A stretch of DNA of 64,000 bases from Pseudoalteromonas sp. G4 (GTDB lineage: Bacteria > Pseudomonadota > Gammaproteobacteria > Enterobacterales > Alteromonadaceae): NCBI RefSeq assembly GCF_028875915.1, contig NZ_JAPEHW010000004.1:1-64000 (forward strand), in the 5' to 3' direction. The position numbers and the translations under genes were made by a program. The notes below the pieces were generated by a model. It was not told the DNA's origin. It saw nothing but the letters and a program-made list of their open reading frames with translations, and searched no databases. Below, one piece after another: positions 36,907 through 47,228 of the stretch. The number at the start of each line of letters is the position of its first letter. Positions within the stretch are counted from its first letter, which is position 1.

Positions 36907-37914
36907 TTATAGTGCTTCGATAACTGCTTGGGTAAAGTCAGTCGTACCGTGGCTACCACCTAAGTCACGAGTAGTACGGTCACCTGTTTTAATTACGTAA
37001 GCAATGGCTTTACGAATACGCTCGGCTTTTTCAGCTTCACCTAAATATTCTAGCATTTGAATAGACGCTAAAATCACAGATGTTGGGTTTGCAAGGTTTT
37101 TACCTGCAATATCTGGTGCACTACCGTGTACCGCTTCAAAAATAGCAGCATCTTTACCGATATTTGCACCTGGTGCCATACCTAAACCACCAACCAGGCC
37201 AGCACATAAATCAGAAAGGATGTCACCGAATAGGTTAGTTGTAACCATTACGTCGAATTCTTCTGGGTTCATTACTAGCTTCATACATGTCGCATCAACA
37301 ATCATTTCAGCAGATTCGATTTCAGGGTAACGCTCAGCAACTTCACGCGCTACTTTTAGGAAAAGGCCTGATGTCGATTTCAGAATGTTTGCTTTGTGTA
37401 CAGCTGTTACTTTTTTACGACCTTCACGCTTTGCTAATTCGTAAGCGAAAGTAACGATTTTCTCAGCGCCTTCACGTGTGATCTTTGACATTGCCTCTGC
37501 TTCAGTACCATCTTCAGATACAACTTGACCAAGACCTGAATACATACCCTGTGTATTTTCACGGATTGTGATGATATCAATGTCGTCGTAACGCGCTTTA
37601 GTACCTTCAAATGATTTAACTGGGCGCACGTTAGCGTACAAGTTAAACTTTTTACGTAATGTAACGTTAATTGATGTAAAGCCTTCTCCTACAGGTGTCG
37701 TTAGTGGGCCTTTTAATGTAATTTTGTTGCGCTCAATTGCATCAAGCGTTGCTTGCGGTAGCAACTCACCAGTTTTTTCTAACGCAGTAAGACCTGCATC
37801 AACAAATTCATACTCATAATCGCAACCAACTGCTTTTAGGATCTCAAGCGCTGAATCAATGATGCTTGGACCGATACCATCGCCTTTAATAACCGTAATG
37901 GTTTGCTTAGACAT
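36907..37914 (-). CDS. NAD-type isocitrate dehydrogenase
   Basis: A 335-residue beta-decarboxylating dehydrogenase. The pattern KGDGIGPSI at the N terminus, the substrate loop TSINVTLRKKFNLYANVRPVK, RENTQGMYSG and the nucleotide-binding EAVHGSAPDIAGK are those of the small NAD-dependent isocitrate dehydrogenases related to the mitochondrial enzyme, rather than the larger NADP-dependent Icd. Isopropylmalate dehydrogenase is excluded by the S-x-N-V-x-L-R substrate loop. It should oxidise isocitrate to 2-oxoglutarate in the TCA cycle. It stands alone with its own terminator; no second subunit is seen nearby. Confidence 0.85.
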   Translation of the reverse strand: MSKQTITVIKGDGIGPSIIDSALEILKAVGCDYEYEFVDAGLTALEKTGELLPQATLDAIERNKITLKGPLTTPVGEGFTSINVTLRKKFNLYANVRPVKSFEGTKARYDDIDIITIRENTQGMYSGLGQVVSEDGTEAEAMSKITREGAEKIVTFAYELAKREGRKKVTAVHKANILKSTSGLFLKVAREVAERYPEIESAEMIVDATCMKLVMNPEEFDVMVTTNLFGDILSDLCAGLVGGLGMAPGANIGKDAAIFEAVHGSAPDIAGKNLANPTSVILASIQMLEYLGEAEKAERIRKAIAYVIKTGDRTTRDLGGSHGTTDFTQAVIEAL

Positions 37915-38103
37915 TAAATTTTCCTTTAACTGAATTATGATATCCGGCTGGATATCATTTTACGTGAGATTGTTTCGAACGAAAATGACATTACTATTAA
38001 CTGATTAGTTATTAATGACATCTCGTATTATTATTCAACGACTATTTATAGCAATTTTTAGTGGATTAATCCACAAAACACATAAAAATGACGCTATATG
38101 TTG

Positions 38104-39735
38104 CTATAAAAGCGGGTTTGCAGGACTAAAGTCTAATAACTTGTCTAAATATTTATCTAAATCTTCTATAGCAAGCTGTTTTTTTGCAAACGTTAATTGA
38201 TGTTTTTCAAAGGCTGTTAATGTATCAAGTGGTTTACCTAAAAATACACAGTTAAGTAACACTAAATGTAAATAACATGCGCTATGTATTGACGTTGCTA
38301 AGGTTAAATCAAACTTCGGTTGTGATATTTCATAAAATGGATTGCTTTGTATTTGTTCGGGTAAAGTAATTTTATGCACACAATAAAAATTAACGGTCGT
38401 TGTAAGCAAGTTTACGCTCAATTTAGGTAAGGTGTTATTAATGGGTAATAACGCTCCATGAGGATAAACTTTAAAAAGAAACGCTATGTACTTTAAGGCA
38501 GAATTTATTATTTTTTGGCAAGGGAAGTGAGGATCAACCGATTTATAACTCTCTATAAAGGTAATTAATAACTTTATGCGCGTGGCAACGCTTTGCCAAT
38601 TAAGTTTTCCTATTGCATAAAGACGTTGTAATAATTGCTGATTCTCAAGTAAGTCAGGAAGTTGCTCTACACCTACAAGTGCAATTGCATGTCTTACATC
38701 GGTAATTTTAGAAGATGAAAATCGTTCACTTAAATCAAAAATTAGCATTTGTGCATTTGGGTTCTTATTAAGCTCAGAAATGAGTTTTCCCATGCTGAAA
38801 TACGCTGCTTTTTTAATTGTAATAAGATCTTGACGAGAAAAATATTCATCGATGAAGGGGGGTCTAATAGCCGCTAAAAGCTGAGGTAATTTTTCCCATA
38901 ATTGATAATAATCTGATGACTTAGCAAAATTATTCTTGGGAGATTTGCTTGTCTTAACCGTATTTCTAACCTCTATAAATGTGTCATTGTTAACATGATA
39001 GCAAAGCAGCTTTTTTTCTGAAACTGAGCCTAACACAAGATACTCAGCACCTTCGAAATGAATGTTCTCACCAGGGATTGGCTGCTCAAAGATACTTGCT
39101 AGTATTTTAAGAAGTTCTTTCTCATAAGTATTCGTAATTTTAAAATAGACTTTCCCAATACTATGCTTTAATGAATGAATACGTGTTGAATCCGAGTTAG
39201 TACTCTGTTTAGCAAGAGCAAAACTTAAACGAACAATAGCAGAAAGCTGTGAGTAAACAGGGCGTTTTTTAATGATGTTTACAAGCTCTGTTTGTACAAG
39301 GGGTAACTGTGCCATGTGTGACTTTAAAAAGGCATAACTTTGACGAAAACGTGCCTGATAAGTTTTACGTTGCTGAACAGTTAAGGTTTTTCTTGCACCA
39401 ACCGTATTTAACTCTTCTCTGACTGAAACTAATTGACTAATAGCATTTTGTAATAATTTAACGGTCGCTATTCTGTTTAAACCGCTTATCCTTGTAAGTA
39501 TACAAATTATTAAGCACTGGCGTTTTAGCAAGTTAGTTGCATAATCAAAATTGACGTCATAAATAGCTAAGTCGGCAATGGCGACATGTTGATGTTGATG
39601 AAAGAATGTTTCAATTTGTGTCGCAGAATTGACTAATTGAGGATATGCAAGGTGCCATTCATGTTTAGTTGAAAAAATCTGAAACAGCTTTTCAAAACTT
39701 TGACAGCACTCTTCTAATTTTTTAGCTATTGTCAC
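38104..39735 (-). CDS. Hypothetical protein, possible degenerate HDOD-like region
   Basis: I do not recognise this 543-residue protein with confidence. It has no signal peptide or membrane segment and is mostly helical, with many Leu/Lys/Gln. Around residues 330-375 a stretch with SSSKITDVRHAIALVGVEQL resembles the helix pair of HDOD domains (signal-output domains without catalytic HD residues). The N-terminal 130 residues form a separate helical region. It follows the DUF3192 gene by 20 nt on the same strand, and may be the last gene of a unit with xni and DUF3192. No function is proposed. Confidence 0.5.
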   Translation of the reverse strand: MTIAKKLEECCQSFEKLFQIFSTKHEWHLAYPQLVNSATQIETFFHQHQHVAIADLAIYDVNFDYATNLLKRQCLIICILTRISGLNRIATVKLLQNAISQLVSVREELNTVGARKTLTVQQRKTYQARFRQSYAFLKSHMAQLPLVQTELVNIIKKRPVYSQLSAIVRLSFALAKQSTNSDSTRIHSLKHSIGKVYFKITNTYEKELLKILASIFEQPIPGENIHFEGAEYLVLGSVSEKKLLCYHVNNDTFIEVRNTVKTSKSPKNNFAKSSDYYQLWEKLPQLLAAIRPPFIDEYFSRQDLITIKKAAYFSMGKLISELNKNPNAQMLIFDLSERFSSSKITDVRHAIALVGVEQLPDLLENQQLLQRLYAIGKLNWQSVATRIKLLITFIESYKSVDPHFPCQKIINSALKYIAFLFKVYPHGALLPINNTLPKLSVNLLTTTVNFYCVHKITLPEQIQSNPFYEISQPKFDLTLATSIHSACYLHLVLLNCVFLGKPLDTLTAFEKHQLTFAKKQLAIEDLDKYLDKLLDFSPANPLL

Positions 39736-39755
39736 TCACAAATCCGTTATATATT

Positions 39756-40139
39756 TTAATGCACTTTTTCATACGCAATTTCTGCGCCAGGTCCCCATGC
39801 AACAAGCTGTTCATTTTTAAAAAACATCCCAGTACATTCATCTTTAGTCGTGATTCCATCTGAATGCTCGTGCTGAGTGCGATAATATATGATTTGAAAG
39901 ACATCTTCACCTGAGCGTTTTGCAAATGTTAGGTCAGGAGAGCCAAGATTATTGAATACTTGATCTAAAAATACGGGCGTATCAACTTTAAGTTTACTTA
40001 AATAGCGTTTGTTAAAAGACTCTCTATCTTGCCAATACATGCCTTGAGGATCATCTTTATAAAAATTTATAATTAGTCCAGCAGCAATTGCATAAACGCC
40101 CAGACCTAAGACTATGTATTTAAGTATTTTATTATTCAT
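39756..40139 (-). CDS. DUF3192 family protein
   Basis: A 127-residue protein with an N-terminal membrane helix (about 8-26) serving as an uncleaved anchor or signal, and an exported domain. The mature part has DRESFNKRYLSKLKVD, L-G-S-P-D, YYRTQHEHSDGITTKDECTGMFFKN and V-A-W-G, as remembered for DUF3192. The F-N-x-R-Y and G-S-P-D order resembles the small BamE/OmlA-like fold, but that is inference. It overlaps the end of xni by 8 nt, suggesting co-transcription. The family has no known role. Confidence 0.7.
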   Translation of the reverse strand: MNNKILKYIVLGLGVYAIAAGLIINFYKDDPQGMYWQDRESFNKRYLSKLKVDTPVFLDQVFNNLGSPDLTFAKRSGEDVFQIIYYRTQHEHSDGITTKDECTGMFFKNEQLVAWGPGAEIAYEKVH

Positions 40140-40929
40140 ATTGGAAGCTCGGTAAACGTAATGCTTTTAGACTGAAACCAAGATGGATATCTTGACGCAA
40201 ACTTACCAATAGCTTAGCACGAATATAATCTTCATGATTGCCATTCAACTTGTTGAAAACACGTTTTAACTCATCTGGCGGCGTTTCACAGTCAAGGGCA
40301 TTTTGTACATTTTGAAATGTCGTTAAAAGATTTATCGCGCCTTGTTTTCCAATACCAGGCACACCCGGTATATCGTTGGTTTTATCGCCATTTAAAGCCC
40401 AAAAATCAACAAGCTGATGATGTGTCATAGAAAATTTAGTTACAACATCAGATGGGGTAATGAAAACACTTTTGAAATAGTCATAAACAAAGATGTGTTC
40501 ATTTAAAAAAGGCAGAAATCCTTTATCAGTCGAAACAATCGTACTTTGTATGTTATTTTCTGATGCTTTTGAGGCGAGGGTAGCTATTACATCGTCTGCT
40601 TCATCATGCTCTGGTACATACACAGTTATACCAAGGTCTGAAAACGCTTTATAAATTTCAGGTAATGCCTTAGCAAGTTCAGATGGCATTGGTTTACGTG
40701 ATTGTTTATAGCCAGAATAATAATGATAACGCCAGCTTTCTTCCCCATCAAAAACAGCTATGGCATGAGTTGCTTGGCTCTGCTTTAACAGTTTTCTTGT
40801 GGCATTTTGCACACGAAAGAAAGTATTTTTTATTGCAAGTTCAGGGCTATTACCTGATTGTTGACTATCTACAGCATAAATTCTACGAATTAAATTTAAT
40901 GCATCAATTAACAGCAGATGTGTAGCCAT
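40132..40929 (-). CDS. xni: Flap endonuclease Xni (5'-3' exonuclease family)
   Basis: A 265-residue nuclease of the flap endonuclease/polymerase I 5'-exonuclease family, acting on branched DNA at replication or repair intermediates. Metal-binding acidic residues are seen in LLLIDALNL, AVFDGEESW, DEADDVIATLA and STDKGFLPF. The helix-hairpin-helix-like NDIPGVPGIGKQGAINLL follows. It is the stand-alone type (ExoIX), lacking a polymerase domain. As in other Gammaproteobacteria it lies beside ppnN, but with no serine transporter gene between. Confidence 0.9.
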   Translation of the reverse strand: MATHLLLIDALNLIRRIYAVDSQQSGNSPELAIKNTFFRVQNATRKLLKQSQATHAIAVFDGEESWRYHYYSGYKQSRKPMPSELAKALPEIYKAFSDLGITVYVPEHDEADDVIATLASKASENNIQSTIVSTDKGFLPFLNEHIFVYDYFKSVFITPSDVVTKFSMTHHQLVDFWALNGDKTNDIPGVPGIGKQGAINLLTTFQNVQNALDCETPPDELKRVFNKLNGNHEDYIRAKLLVSLRQDIHLGFSLKALRLPSFQYE

Positions 40930-40979
40930 GGATAACCTAACAACTTTAATGAATAGATGTCTTTTTATTTTGAATTAAA

Positions 40980-41007
40980 TAAAAAGGCGCGATTAAAGCG
41001 CCATTTT
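40980..41007 (-). terminator. Terminator after ppnN
   Basis: GGCGC and GCGCC flank a 7-nt loop; leftward TTTTTATTT follows. It stands about 20 nt after the leftward ppnN stop. Confidence 0.75.
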
Positions 41008-41027
41008 ACATAATTTTAGGGAAAAAC

Positions 41028-42380
41028 TTAAGTTTCAATCTTATAGCAGGGAGTATATACAGCACCTGGGAGCTTCATTCTTCCTTGAGCTACAAAAGCA
41101 GAAAGTAATTTATCCATCTTTAACATCAGCGACTTGTCGCCTGAAAGTGAAAATACCCCATGACGCTTAATGGCTTTAATTCCTTCATCTTTTACATTAC
41201 CAGCAACAATGCCTGAGAAAGCACGGCGCAAGTTAGCTGCGAGTTGTTCTTTCGGCTGGTTAATTTCTAGGTTTAAATTTGCCATATTTTCATGCGTAGG
41301 CATAAAAGGTAGCTGAAATTCAGGCTCAATTTTTAATGACCAATTATAATGGTAAGCATCTCCACGTTCTTTACGGTATTCGCGAACACTACTCATATTT
41401 TCGGTAAAATATTTTCCAACCGCTTCAGGATCATCAATAATCACCTTAAATTTAGCTAAAGCTTCATCCCCTAAGGTGTCTTTTACAAATTTTACGAGTT
41501 CATCAAAATATGATCTAGCAGATTCAGGCCCAGTAAGCACAACAGGTAACGCCTGTTTCGCGTTCTCAGGGTGAAGTAAAATGCCAAGTAAATATAATAG
41601 TTCTTCTGCTGTACCTGCGCCCCCAGGAAAAATGATAATACCGTGCGCTGTTCTCACAAATGCTTCTAAACGTTTTTCAATATCGGGCAATATAACTAAT
41701 TGATTTACGATAGGGTTAGGGGGCTCAGCCGCAATAATGCTTGGTTCAGTTAATCCTAAATAACGACTTTGTGTAAAACGCTGTTTTGCGTGGCCAATTG
41801 TTGCCCCTTTCATAGGACCTTTCATCGCACCTGGGCCACATCCTGTACAAATGTTTAAATTTCGTAAGCCAAGTTGATAACCCACTTCTTTGGTATATTT
41901 ATATTCTTCTTCTTTGATTGAATGTCCGCCCCAACACACAATCATATTTGGGTCTTCACTTGGCTTTAATACGCGCGCATTTCGAAGCATATCAAATACC
42001 ACATGGGTTATATGAGACGAGCTAGTTAAGTTAATTTTACCGTCTTGGTATTTATCTTTAATAAACAGAATATCGCGAATTACAGCGAGCAAATGCTCAT
42101 TAATACCAGTAATAATTTTACCATCAACAAAGGCATGTTCAGGTGGGTTAAGTAATTCCACTTTTATGCCTCTTTCACGGCATAGCAGGTTTATATCAAA
42201 ATTTTTATATTTATCGTAAATTTCAACACTAGAGTCGGTATGACTGCCAACATTTAAAACGGCGAGCGAACAATTACGAAATAAGCGATACAGTTCGCTT
42301 GTGGAAGAGCGTTTGAGTGCTTCAACTTCTAGTTGAGAAAGTAAATCGAGCGCACCAGATGGATTGATCTGTACTTGCAT
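41028..42380 (-). CDS. ppnN: Pyrimidine/purine nucleotide 5'-monophosphate nucleosidase
   Basis: A 450-residue nucleosidase that splits NMPs into base and ribose 5-phosphate and helps nucleotide homeostasis during stress. The catalytic domain has the lysine-decarboxylase-like fold motif PGGAGTAEE (about 255-265), with [21 protein letters not shown] before it. Flanking N- and C-terminal domains of the YgdH type are present. In E. coli the enzyme is controlled by (p)ppGpp; that is family knowledge only. It is transcribed toward xni with a terminator between. Confidence 0.92.
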   Translation of the reverse strand: MQVQINPSGALDLLSQLEVEALKRSSTSELYRLFRNCSLAVLNVGSHTDSSVEIYDKYKNFDINLLCRERGIKVELLNPPEHAFVDGKIITGINEHLLAVIRDILFIKDKYQDGKINLTSSSHITHVVFDMLRNARVLKPSEDPNMIVCWGGHSIKEEEYKYTKEVGYQLGLRNLNICTGCGPGAMKGPMKGATIGHAKQRFTQSRYLGLTEPSIIAAEPPNPIVNQLVILPDIEKRLEAFVRTAHGIIIFPGGAGTAEELLYLLGILLHPENAKQALPVVLTGPESARSYFDELVKFVKDTLGDEALAKFKVIIDDPEAVGKYFTENMSSVREYRKERGDAYHYNWSLKIEPEFQLPFMPTHENMANLNLEINQPKEQLAANLRRAFSGIVAGNVKDEGIKAIKRHGVFSLSGDKSLMLKMDKLLSAFVAQGRMKLPGAVYTPCYKIET

Positions 42381-42417
42381 AGGCGTCTCCTTGTACGTCT
42401 AAAACTAATTTAGAAAT

Positions 42418-42446
42418 GTGCTTATTGATAGATTATCAATAAGCAC
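42418..42446 (-). terminator. Terminator-like hairpin between dgc and ppnN
   Basis: GTGCTTATTGATA and TATCAATAAGCAC form a perfect 13-bp stem with a 3-nt loop, 38 nt beyond the leftward diguanylate cyclase stop. The following leftward bases are only partly T-rich. Confidence 0.55.
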
Positions 42447-42483
42447 TTAATTTAAATATAGTTTTTATCAGAGACTAAACAAG

Positions 42484-44019
42484 TTATTTTTTTAATACAA
42501 TACGGTCTCGACCAGAGTTTTTAGCTTCATATAACGCTTCATCAGCGCGGTCAAAAGCCTCTTGCATCGAGTCACCTTCTCTTAATTGGGTTGCGCCAAA
42601 AGAAATAGTGATAGAAACCGATTTTTGTTTAAATTTAAATGGGATTGTTTTAATTGCACGGCGCAATTTTTCAAGCGGTACGCTGATCTGTTCAAGTTTG
42701 CTGTGTGGCATGATTAAAACAAATTCTTCACCACCAAAACGAGCAATGAAATCAGTAACACGTATTGCCTTTTTTAGCGCTCTCGCTACGACTTGGAGGG
42801 TTTTGTCACCCGCACTATGACCATAGTTATCATTGATAAACTTAAAATGGTCAATGTCGGCAACTACGATACATAAATCATGACGATCGCGGTTGAATGT
42901 GTTGTATTCAAGGGCGTAACGTTCGTCAAAAGCAGCACGATTGGGTAATTGTGTTAAGCTATCTTGTAAACTTTTAAAGCGCTGCTCAGCCAAGCGTTCT
43001 TGGTAATGTTCAGTTTCTTTCTCAAGCTTATTAACACGCTCGCCCATGTCTTTTAATGTTTTAACAAGTTCTTCGCGTTCTTGTTGTTCAAGTTTTTCTT
43101 TTTCAGCTAAATCGCAGGTAAGAGATTCCATTTTTTCAGCAATTAACTGTTTAAGTGTATTGATGTTTTGGGCGCTGTCTACATCTTCACTTATAGTATG
43201 CATTTTTTGTTGAATTTGCTTATTTAAGCTTTCCATTTGCAAGTTGATTTTACTTGAACGCTTAACTGATTCCATTAAGGTTTCTTGAAGTAATGAAAGA
43301 GTTTCATTTATTGCAAATAGGAATTTTTGTGCAGAGGCACGTTCTTGTGAAATTGTTTCAACAATAATACGTATAATTTCAACGCAGCATTCTAATAAAA
43401 CGGCTAGGTTAAAGTCACTTGAAATACGTTTTTTAATAGCGTCAATGCGTTTTCCACTTTCACCTTCAAAGGCAAGCTCACTCATTAAGTTTTGTAACTC
43501 TTGCGCAAGCTCGGGTGATTCTATGCTATTTTCAGGGTCATTACTTTCGGCCTTTTTCTCAAGAACTAAATGATAAATTTCAACTAATCTAGTGAGAACG
43601 GGTATGAATTCAGTTGTCGCTTTTACGTTTTCTAAATCGTTAGTAAGCAGTACTCGCAAATTACGGCGGAGTTCATCCGGTAAACCTTGTCGCTTTTGTA
43701 ATTTTTTTCCTGCAGTTTCTACACTTTGGTGAAGTGCTTTAAGGTTGGTTTCTGCACGATTAGCTTGATCTTTGAAAAGTAAGGAAATTTCATCTAATAA
43801 AGGGACGAGGTGTTCATAATCAACCCCTTTTTGAATCGTGCTGCGATACTTGGCAAGTCTATTATCTAACTCGAGATCTAAACCTTTACAAACGAGCGAT
43901 AATTTAGCAATAAATTGTGTTAAATAATCAATTTGAACTTTATATGCATGTTCGAGTTGTTTACGCCCTTTAATAGCCGAATCTAACTTCGTGCGTAGTA
44001 TACTAACTTGCTGAGACAC
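42484..44019 (-). CDS. Diguanylate cyclase with coiled-coil sensor region
   Basis: A cytoplasmic 511-residue GGDEF protein making cyclic-di-GMP. The active site GGEEF is at residues 429-433. An RxxD inhibitory site (RVTD) sits five residues before it, so product feedback is expected. Residues 1-330 have no membrane helix and are predicted coiled-coil rich, with long runs of Glu, Gln, Lys and Leu (about 300-350 strongest). This architecture suggests dimerisation or a signal transmitted through helices. No partner EAL gene is adjacent and it is transcribed alone, so the input is unknown. Confidence 0.9.
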   Translation of the reverse strand: MSQQVSILRTKLDSAIKGRKQLEHAYKVQIDYLTQFIAKLSLVCKGLDLELDNRLAKYRSTIQKGVDYEHLVPLLDEISLLFKDQANRAETNLKALHQSVETAGKKLQKRQGLPDELRRNLRVLLTNDLENVKATTEFIPVLTRLVEIYHLVLEKKAESNDPENSIESPELAQELQNLMSELAFEGESGKRIDAIKKRISSDFNLAVLLECCVEIIRIIVETISQERASAQKFLFAINETLSLLQETLMESVKRSSKINLQMESLNKQIQQKMHTISEDVDSAQNINTLKQLIAEKMESLTCDLAEKEKLEQQEREELVKTLKDMGERVNKLEKETEHYQERLAEQRFKSLQDSLTQLPNRAAFDERYALEYNTFNRDRHDLCIVVADIDHFKFINDNYGHSAGDKTLQVVARALKKAIRVTDFIARFGGEEFVLIMPHSKLEQISVPLEKLRRAIKTIPFKFKQKSVSITISFGATQLREGDSMQEAFDRADEALYEAKNSGRDRIVLKK

Positions 44020-44195
44020 CGTGATTTTTACCTATTTCTTTTAAGCACTTAAAGTTTATCTCAATGTATCACTAATTTCGACCCCAAATATTGCTATATT
44101 TAAGCATAGTTCTATTTTCGAATTTAATCGTTAAAAGTGGCGCTCATTTGCTGAAATTGTTAGGGTTGATTAAATTTCAATTAACAAGTATCAGA

Positions 44196-45980
44196 ATGAA
44201 ACCTTATCTATCTCCTATTTTGTTATTAGCCACTAGCGCGTTTAGTTCAATTTCTTTTGCTGATGTAAGTTACCACCTTACTATTGAAAATGGCTCTCAT
44301 CATATCGGCAAAGTTGATGTTATTTTTCCAAGCGGAAATAATACTCTCGAAGTTTCTTTACCCTCTTGGCGCACTGGGCGTTACGAATTATTAGATATGG
44401 CCAATGGAATTCGTTTATTTGAAGCGAAAGACGATAATGGCAATGCGTTAAGCTGGCATAAAATAGATTCGAATACGTGGAAAATTAACGCTTTGCCAAC
44501 CTCTAAAGTTACTATCTCTTATGAGGTTTATGCAAACGAATTAGCTATGCGTTCGCGTCATATAGATGATAGTCATGCTTTTATTGATGCGTCTGGTTTC
44601 TTTATGTTTTCAGAAAAATTCCGAAATGAAAATGTAACAGTTGATTTAGACGTGCCTAGTGAGTGGCGCAGTGTTTCAGGTATGGAAAAGGGACAGCATG
44701 AACACCAATTTGTTGCAAAAGACTATGATGTTTTAGTCGATTCACCGATTGAAACAGGCATCAACAAATTGTTCAAATGGCAAGTCGATGGCCGCGACTA
44801 TGAACTTGTTATTTGGGGGGATGGTAATTATGACACAGACAAAATGATTACTGACTTAAAAAAATTAGTGAAAACAGGCACAGATATTTGGCATGCTTAT
44901 CCATATAGTCGTTATGTATTTATGGTGCATGCAACCAGTGGTGCACGTGGCGCTACTGAGCATTTAAATTCAACTATTATTCAAAGGCAACGTGATTCCT
45001 TTTTAAAAAGAGATGATTACATAGGTTTTATTACTACTGCATCTCATGAGTTTGTTCACACATGGAATGTAAAGGGATATCGTCCAAAAGGGCTCACGCC
45101 TTATAATTATACGGACCATAATTACACCGATTTACTGTGGATTGCTGAAGGTTCAACAAGTTACTTTGATGATTTACTGCTTATTCGTGGCGGCATTATA
45201 ACGCTTAAAGAGTATTTCAAAAGTCTATCAAAAAATATAAATAAACACCTTGAACGTCCTGGTAGAGAAATCCAATCGGCTGCTGACACCAGTTTTGATA
45301 AATGGATTAATCAAGGCGGCGATCATGATATTAACTATTCAACTAATATTTACAGCGAAGGTGCGCTTATTTCATGGGCGCTTGATGCAAAATTAATTGC
45401 AGATAGTAAAGGTAAGGTAAGCTATCGCGACGTACATAAAGCACTGTATAAAGACTTTCCATTGCCTAAAGGTTTCACAAATAATGATGTTAAACAGATT
45501 TTAAAAACCGTATCTGGTAAAGACTACAGCTCATGGTGGCAACAGAATGTTGATTCGCCAGCAGAACTTAATTTTAAACAAATGCTAAATACAGTAGGAC
45601 TAGTTTTTGATTATCCTAAAGACGTCACCTTCGAAGCTCAAGCTGAAATGTCAGGCAAGTATGAAAATGGTCAATTATTTGTAGAACGCGTTAAGAGAAA
45701 CGGTGCTGCTTGGCAAGCTGGATTAACAACGGGTGATATTGTTATTGCGATTAATGGTAAGCGTATTAGTGAATCATTTGATAAATACATTAAACGTTTT
45801 AATGCTGGCGAAAAAATCGAAATTAGTTACTTCCGTCGTGATACTTTAAATACAACTCAAGTTACATTAAGTGAAAAAGCAAATAAACCTAAAAACATAC
45901 GTTTAGCGAAAAATCCAACACGACAACAAAAAGCATTATTCAAAGCGTGGCTAGGTGTTGATTACCCAAAAAGCCTTTAA
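44196..45980 (+). CDS. M61-family metallopeptidase with PDZ domain
   Basis: An exported peptidase of 594 residues related to glycyl aminopeptidase. I prefer the ATG at 44196, which gives a standard signal peptide (MKPYLSPILLLA, cleaved near SFA); the start at 44091 adds 35 residues with no signal logic. The zinc motif HEFVH is at residues 284-288, with a later ligand Glu in WIAEGSTSYFDDL. A PDZ domain (about 470-570) with AWQAGLTTGDIVIAING follows. It would act on peptides in the periplasm. It is followed by a strong terminator and then an HtrA-like protease gene. Confidence 0.88.
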   Translation: MKPYLSPILLLATSAFSSISFADVSYHLTIENGSHHIGKVDVIFPSGNNTLEVSLPSWRTGRYELLDMANGIRLFEAKDDNGNALSWHKIDSNTWKINALPTSKVTISYEVYANELAMRSRHIDDSHAFIDASGFFMFSEKFRNENVTVDLDVPSEWRSVSGMEKGQHEHQFVAKDYDVLVDSPIETGINKLFKWQVDGRDYELVIWGDGNYDTDKMITDLKKLVKTGTDIWHAYPYSRYVFMVHATSGARGATEHLNSTIIQRQRDSFLKRDDYIGFITTASHEFVHTWNVKGYRPKGLTPYNYTDHNYTDLLWIAEGSTSYFDDLLLIRGGIITLKEYFKSLSKNINKHLERPGREIQSAADTSFDKWINQGGDHDINYSTNIYSEGALISWALDAKLIADSKGKVSYRDVHKALYKDFPLPKGFTNNDVKQILKTVSGKDYSSWWQQNVDSPAELNFKQMLNTVGLVFDYPKDVTFEAQAEMSGKYENGQLFVERVKRNGAAWQAGLTTGDIVIAINGKRISESFDKYIKRFNAGEKIEISYFRRDTLNTTQVTLSEKANKPKNIRLAKNPTRQQKALFKAWLGVDYPKSL

Positions 45981-45986
45981 CTTTTT

Positions 45987-46020
45987 GAGGTACTAACCCT
46001 GTGTTAGTACCTCTTCTTAC
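45987..46020 (+). terminator. Terminator after the M61 peptidase gene
   Basis: GAGGTACTAAC and GTTAGTACCTC form an 11-bp stem with a 5-nt loop. A modest T-rich stretch follows. Confidence 0.75.
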
Positions 46021-46102
46021 ACTTTAACTTTATTTTTTTATTTACTTATCATTATTTAAAATAAAAAATAATAGCTAACTCAATACACATTAAGGAACAA
46101 TA

Positions 46103-47140
46103 GTGTTAAAAAATTTAATCATCACATTTCTTTTTATCCCGTTATCACTTGTTGCTAAAGACTACAGCTCTCTTTATAACAAGCTTGATAAATCAGTCGT
46201 TATTATTCATTCAGACACCCAAGAGGTGCGTGCCGAAGCAAACCAGTTAGTCACTAAAACAGCAAGCAGTTTAGGAACGGGTACGCTCATTAATAAAGAG
46301 GGTTTGATTTTAACTGCTGCACATGTTGTAAATAGTGCAGATGAGTTAACTGTTAATGTTAAAAACCGTGGTGAGTATAAAGCGAAGGTAATTGCGAGTT
46401 TTCAGGCTGCTGATATTGCGCTTATTAAATTAATCACAAATGACAAAAATTTTCCTTTCGTTAAATTAGGCGATTCAAATAAAGCGGAAATTGGTAATGA
46501 AGTCTTTGTTATCGGTACTCCTTATGGCCTTGAGCATACTTTAACAGTGGGCCATTTAAGTGGTAGACGCATTCATAAACACCCCAGCTTTAACGAAATT
46601 GAGTTTATTCAAACTGATGCTGCAATCAATCAAGGTAATTCAGGCGGACCTCTATTTCTAGCCAGCGGCGAATTGATTGGGGTTGTAAGTTACATTCAGT
46701 CGCAATCTGGTGGTAATGAAGGTCTAGGATTTGCGGCAAGTACCGCTATGGTAAAAAATATTTTGATCGACCAACCTATGATCTGGTTTGGTATTGAATA
46801 TAGCTTTTTAACTCCGGTAATGGCTGCAGCATTAAATGTACCGCAAAGAGCAGGGCTTTTAATTGAAAAAGTGGCAACACAAAGTTTTGCAGAAAAACTT
46901 GGATTAAAAGGAGGAGTTATTCCTGCTGTTATTGATGAAAAACCGGTTATTTTAGGTGGTGATGTAATTTTAGCGGTAGGGCCACACATTTTAACCGGTG
47001 AAGAGCAAAATTATTTGAATATTCTCCAATATACGAAATCACTTAAAGGTGGTGAAAAAATCAAATTCAAAGTTCTAAGAATGGGACACGAATTGGAATT
47101 GGAAGCCGAATTACCAGATGTTAAAATAAAACTACTTTAA
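46103..47140 (+). CDS. HtrA-like trypsin-fold serine protease with PDZ domain
   Basis: A 345-residue exported S1C-type protease. The signal peptide is about 18 residues. The triad can be read: His74 in TAAHVV, Asp104 in AADIALIK and Ser180 in GNSGGP. One PDZ-like domain follows (about 255-340), with a ligand groove sequence RAGLLIEKVA. It is shorter than DegP (two PDZ domains) and closer to single-PDZ DegS-like enzymes, but it has a cleavable signal rather than an anchor. The start is GTG with AAGGA 6 nt upstream. It lies downstream of the M61 gene in the same direction with a terminator between. Confidence 0.85.
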   Translation: MLKNLIITFLFIPLSLVAKDYSSLYNKLDKSVVIIHSDTQEVRAEANQLVTKTASSLGTGTLINKEGLILTAAHVVNSADELTVNVKNRGEYKAKVIASFQAADIALIKLITNDKNFPFVKLGDSNKAEIGNEVFVIGTPYGLEHTLTVGHLSGRRIHKHPSFNEIEFIQTDAAINQGNSGGPLFLASGELIGVVSYIQSQSGGNEGLGFAASTAMVKNILIDQPMIWFGIEYSFLTPVMAAALNVPQRAGLLIEKVATQSFAEKLGLKGGVIPAVIDEKPVILGGDVILAVGPHILTGEEQNYLNILQYTKSLKGGEKIKFKVLRMGHELELEAELPDVKIKLL

Positions 47141-47150
47141 ACAATTAAAT

Positions 47151-47184
47151 ACAGAAAAGAAGTGGTTAACACTTTCTTTTCTGT
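47151..47184 (+). terminator. Terminator-like hairpin after HtrA-like gene
   Basis: ACAGAAAAGAAGTG pairs with CACTTTCTTTTCTGT, with one bulge. It lies 11 nt beyond the stop codon. The T-rich distal arm may replace a T run. Confidence 0.55.
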
Positions 47185-47228
47185 CAGTTTATACATAATA
47201 TTAACCTTAGTTTAAAAGGAGTTTAACT

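Noticed and set aside
39722..39925. Open frame overlapping the DUF3192 gene on the same strand
   Set aside because: It is in a different frame of the DUF3192 coding sequence and shows no protein features.
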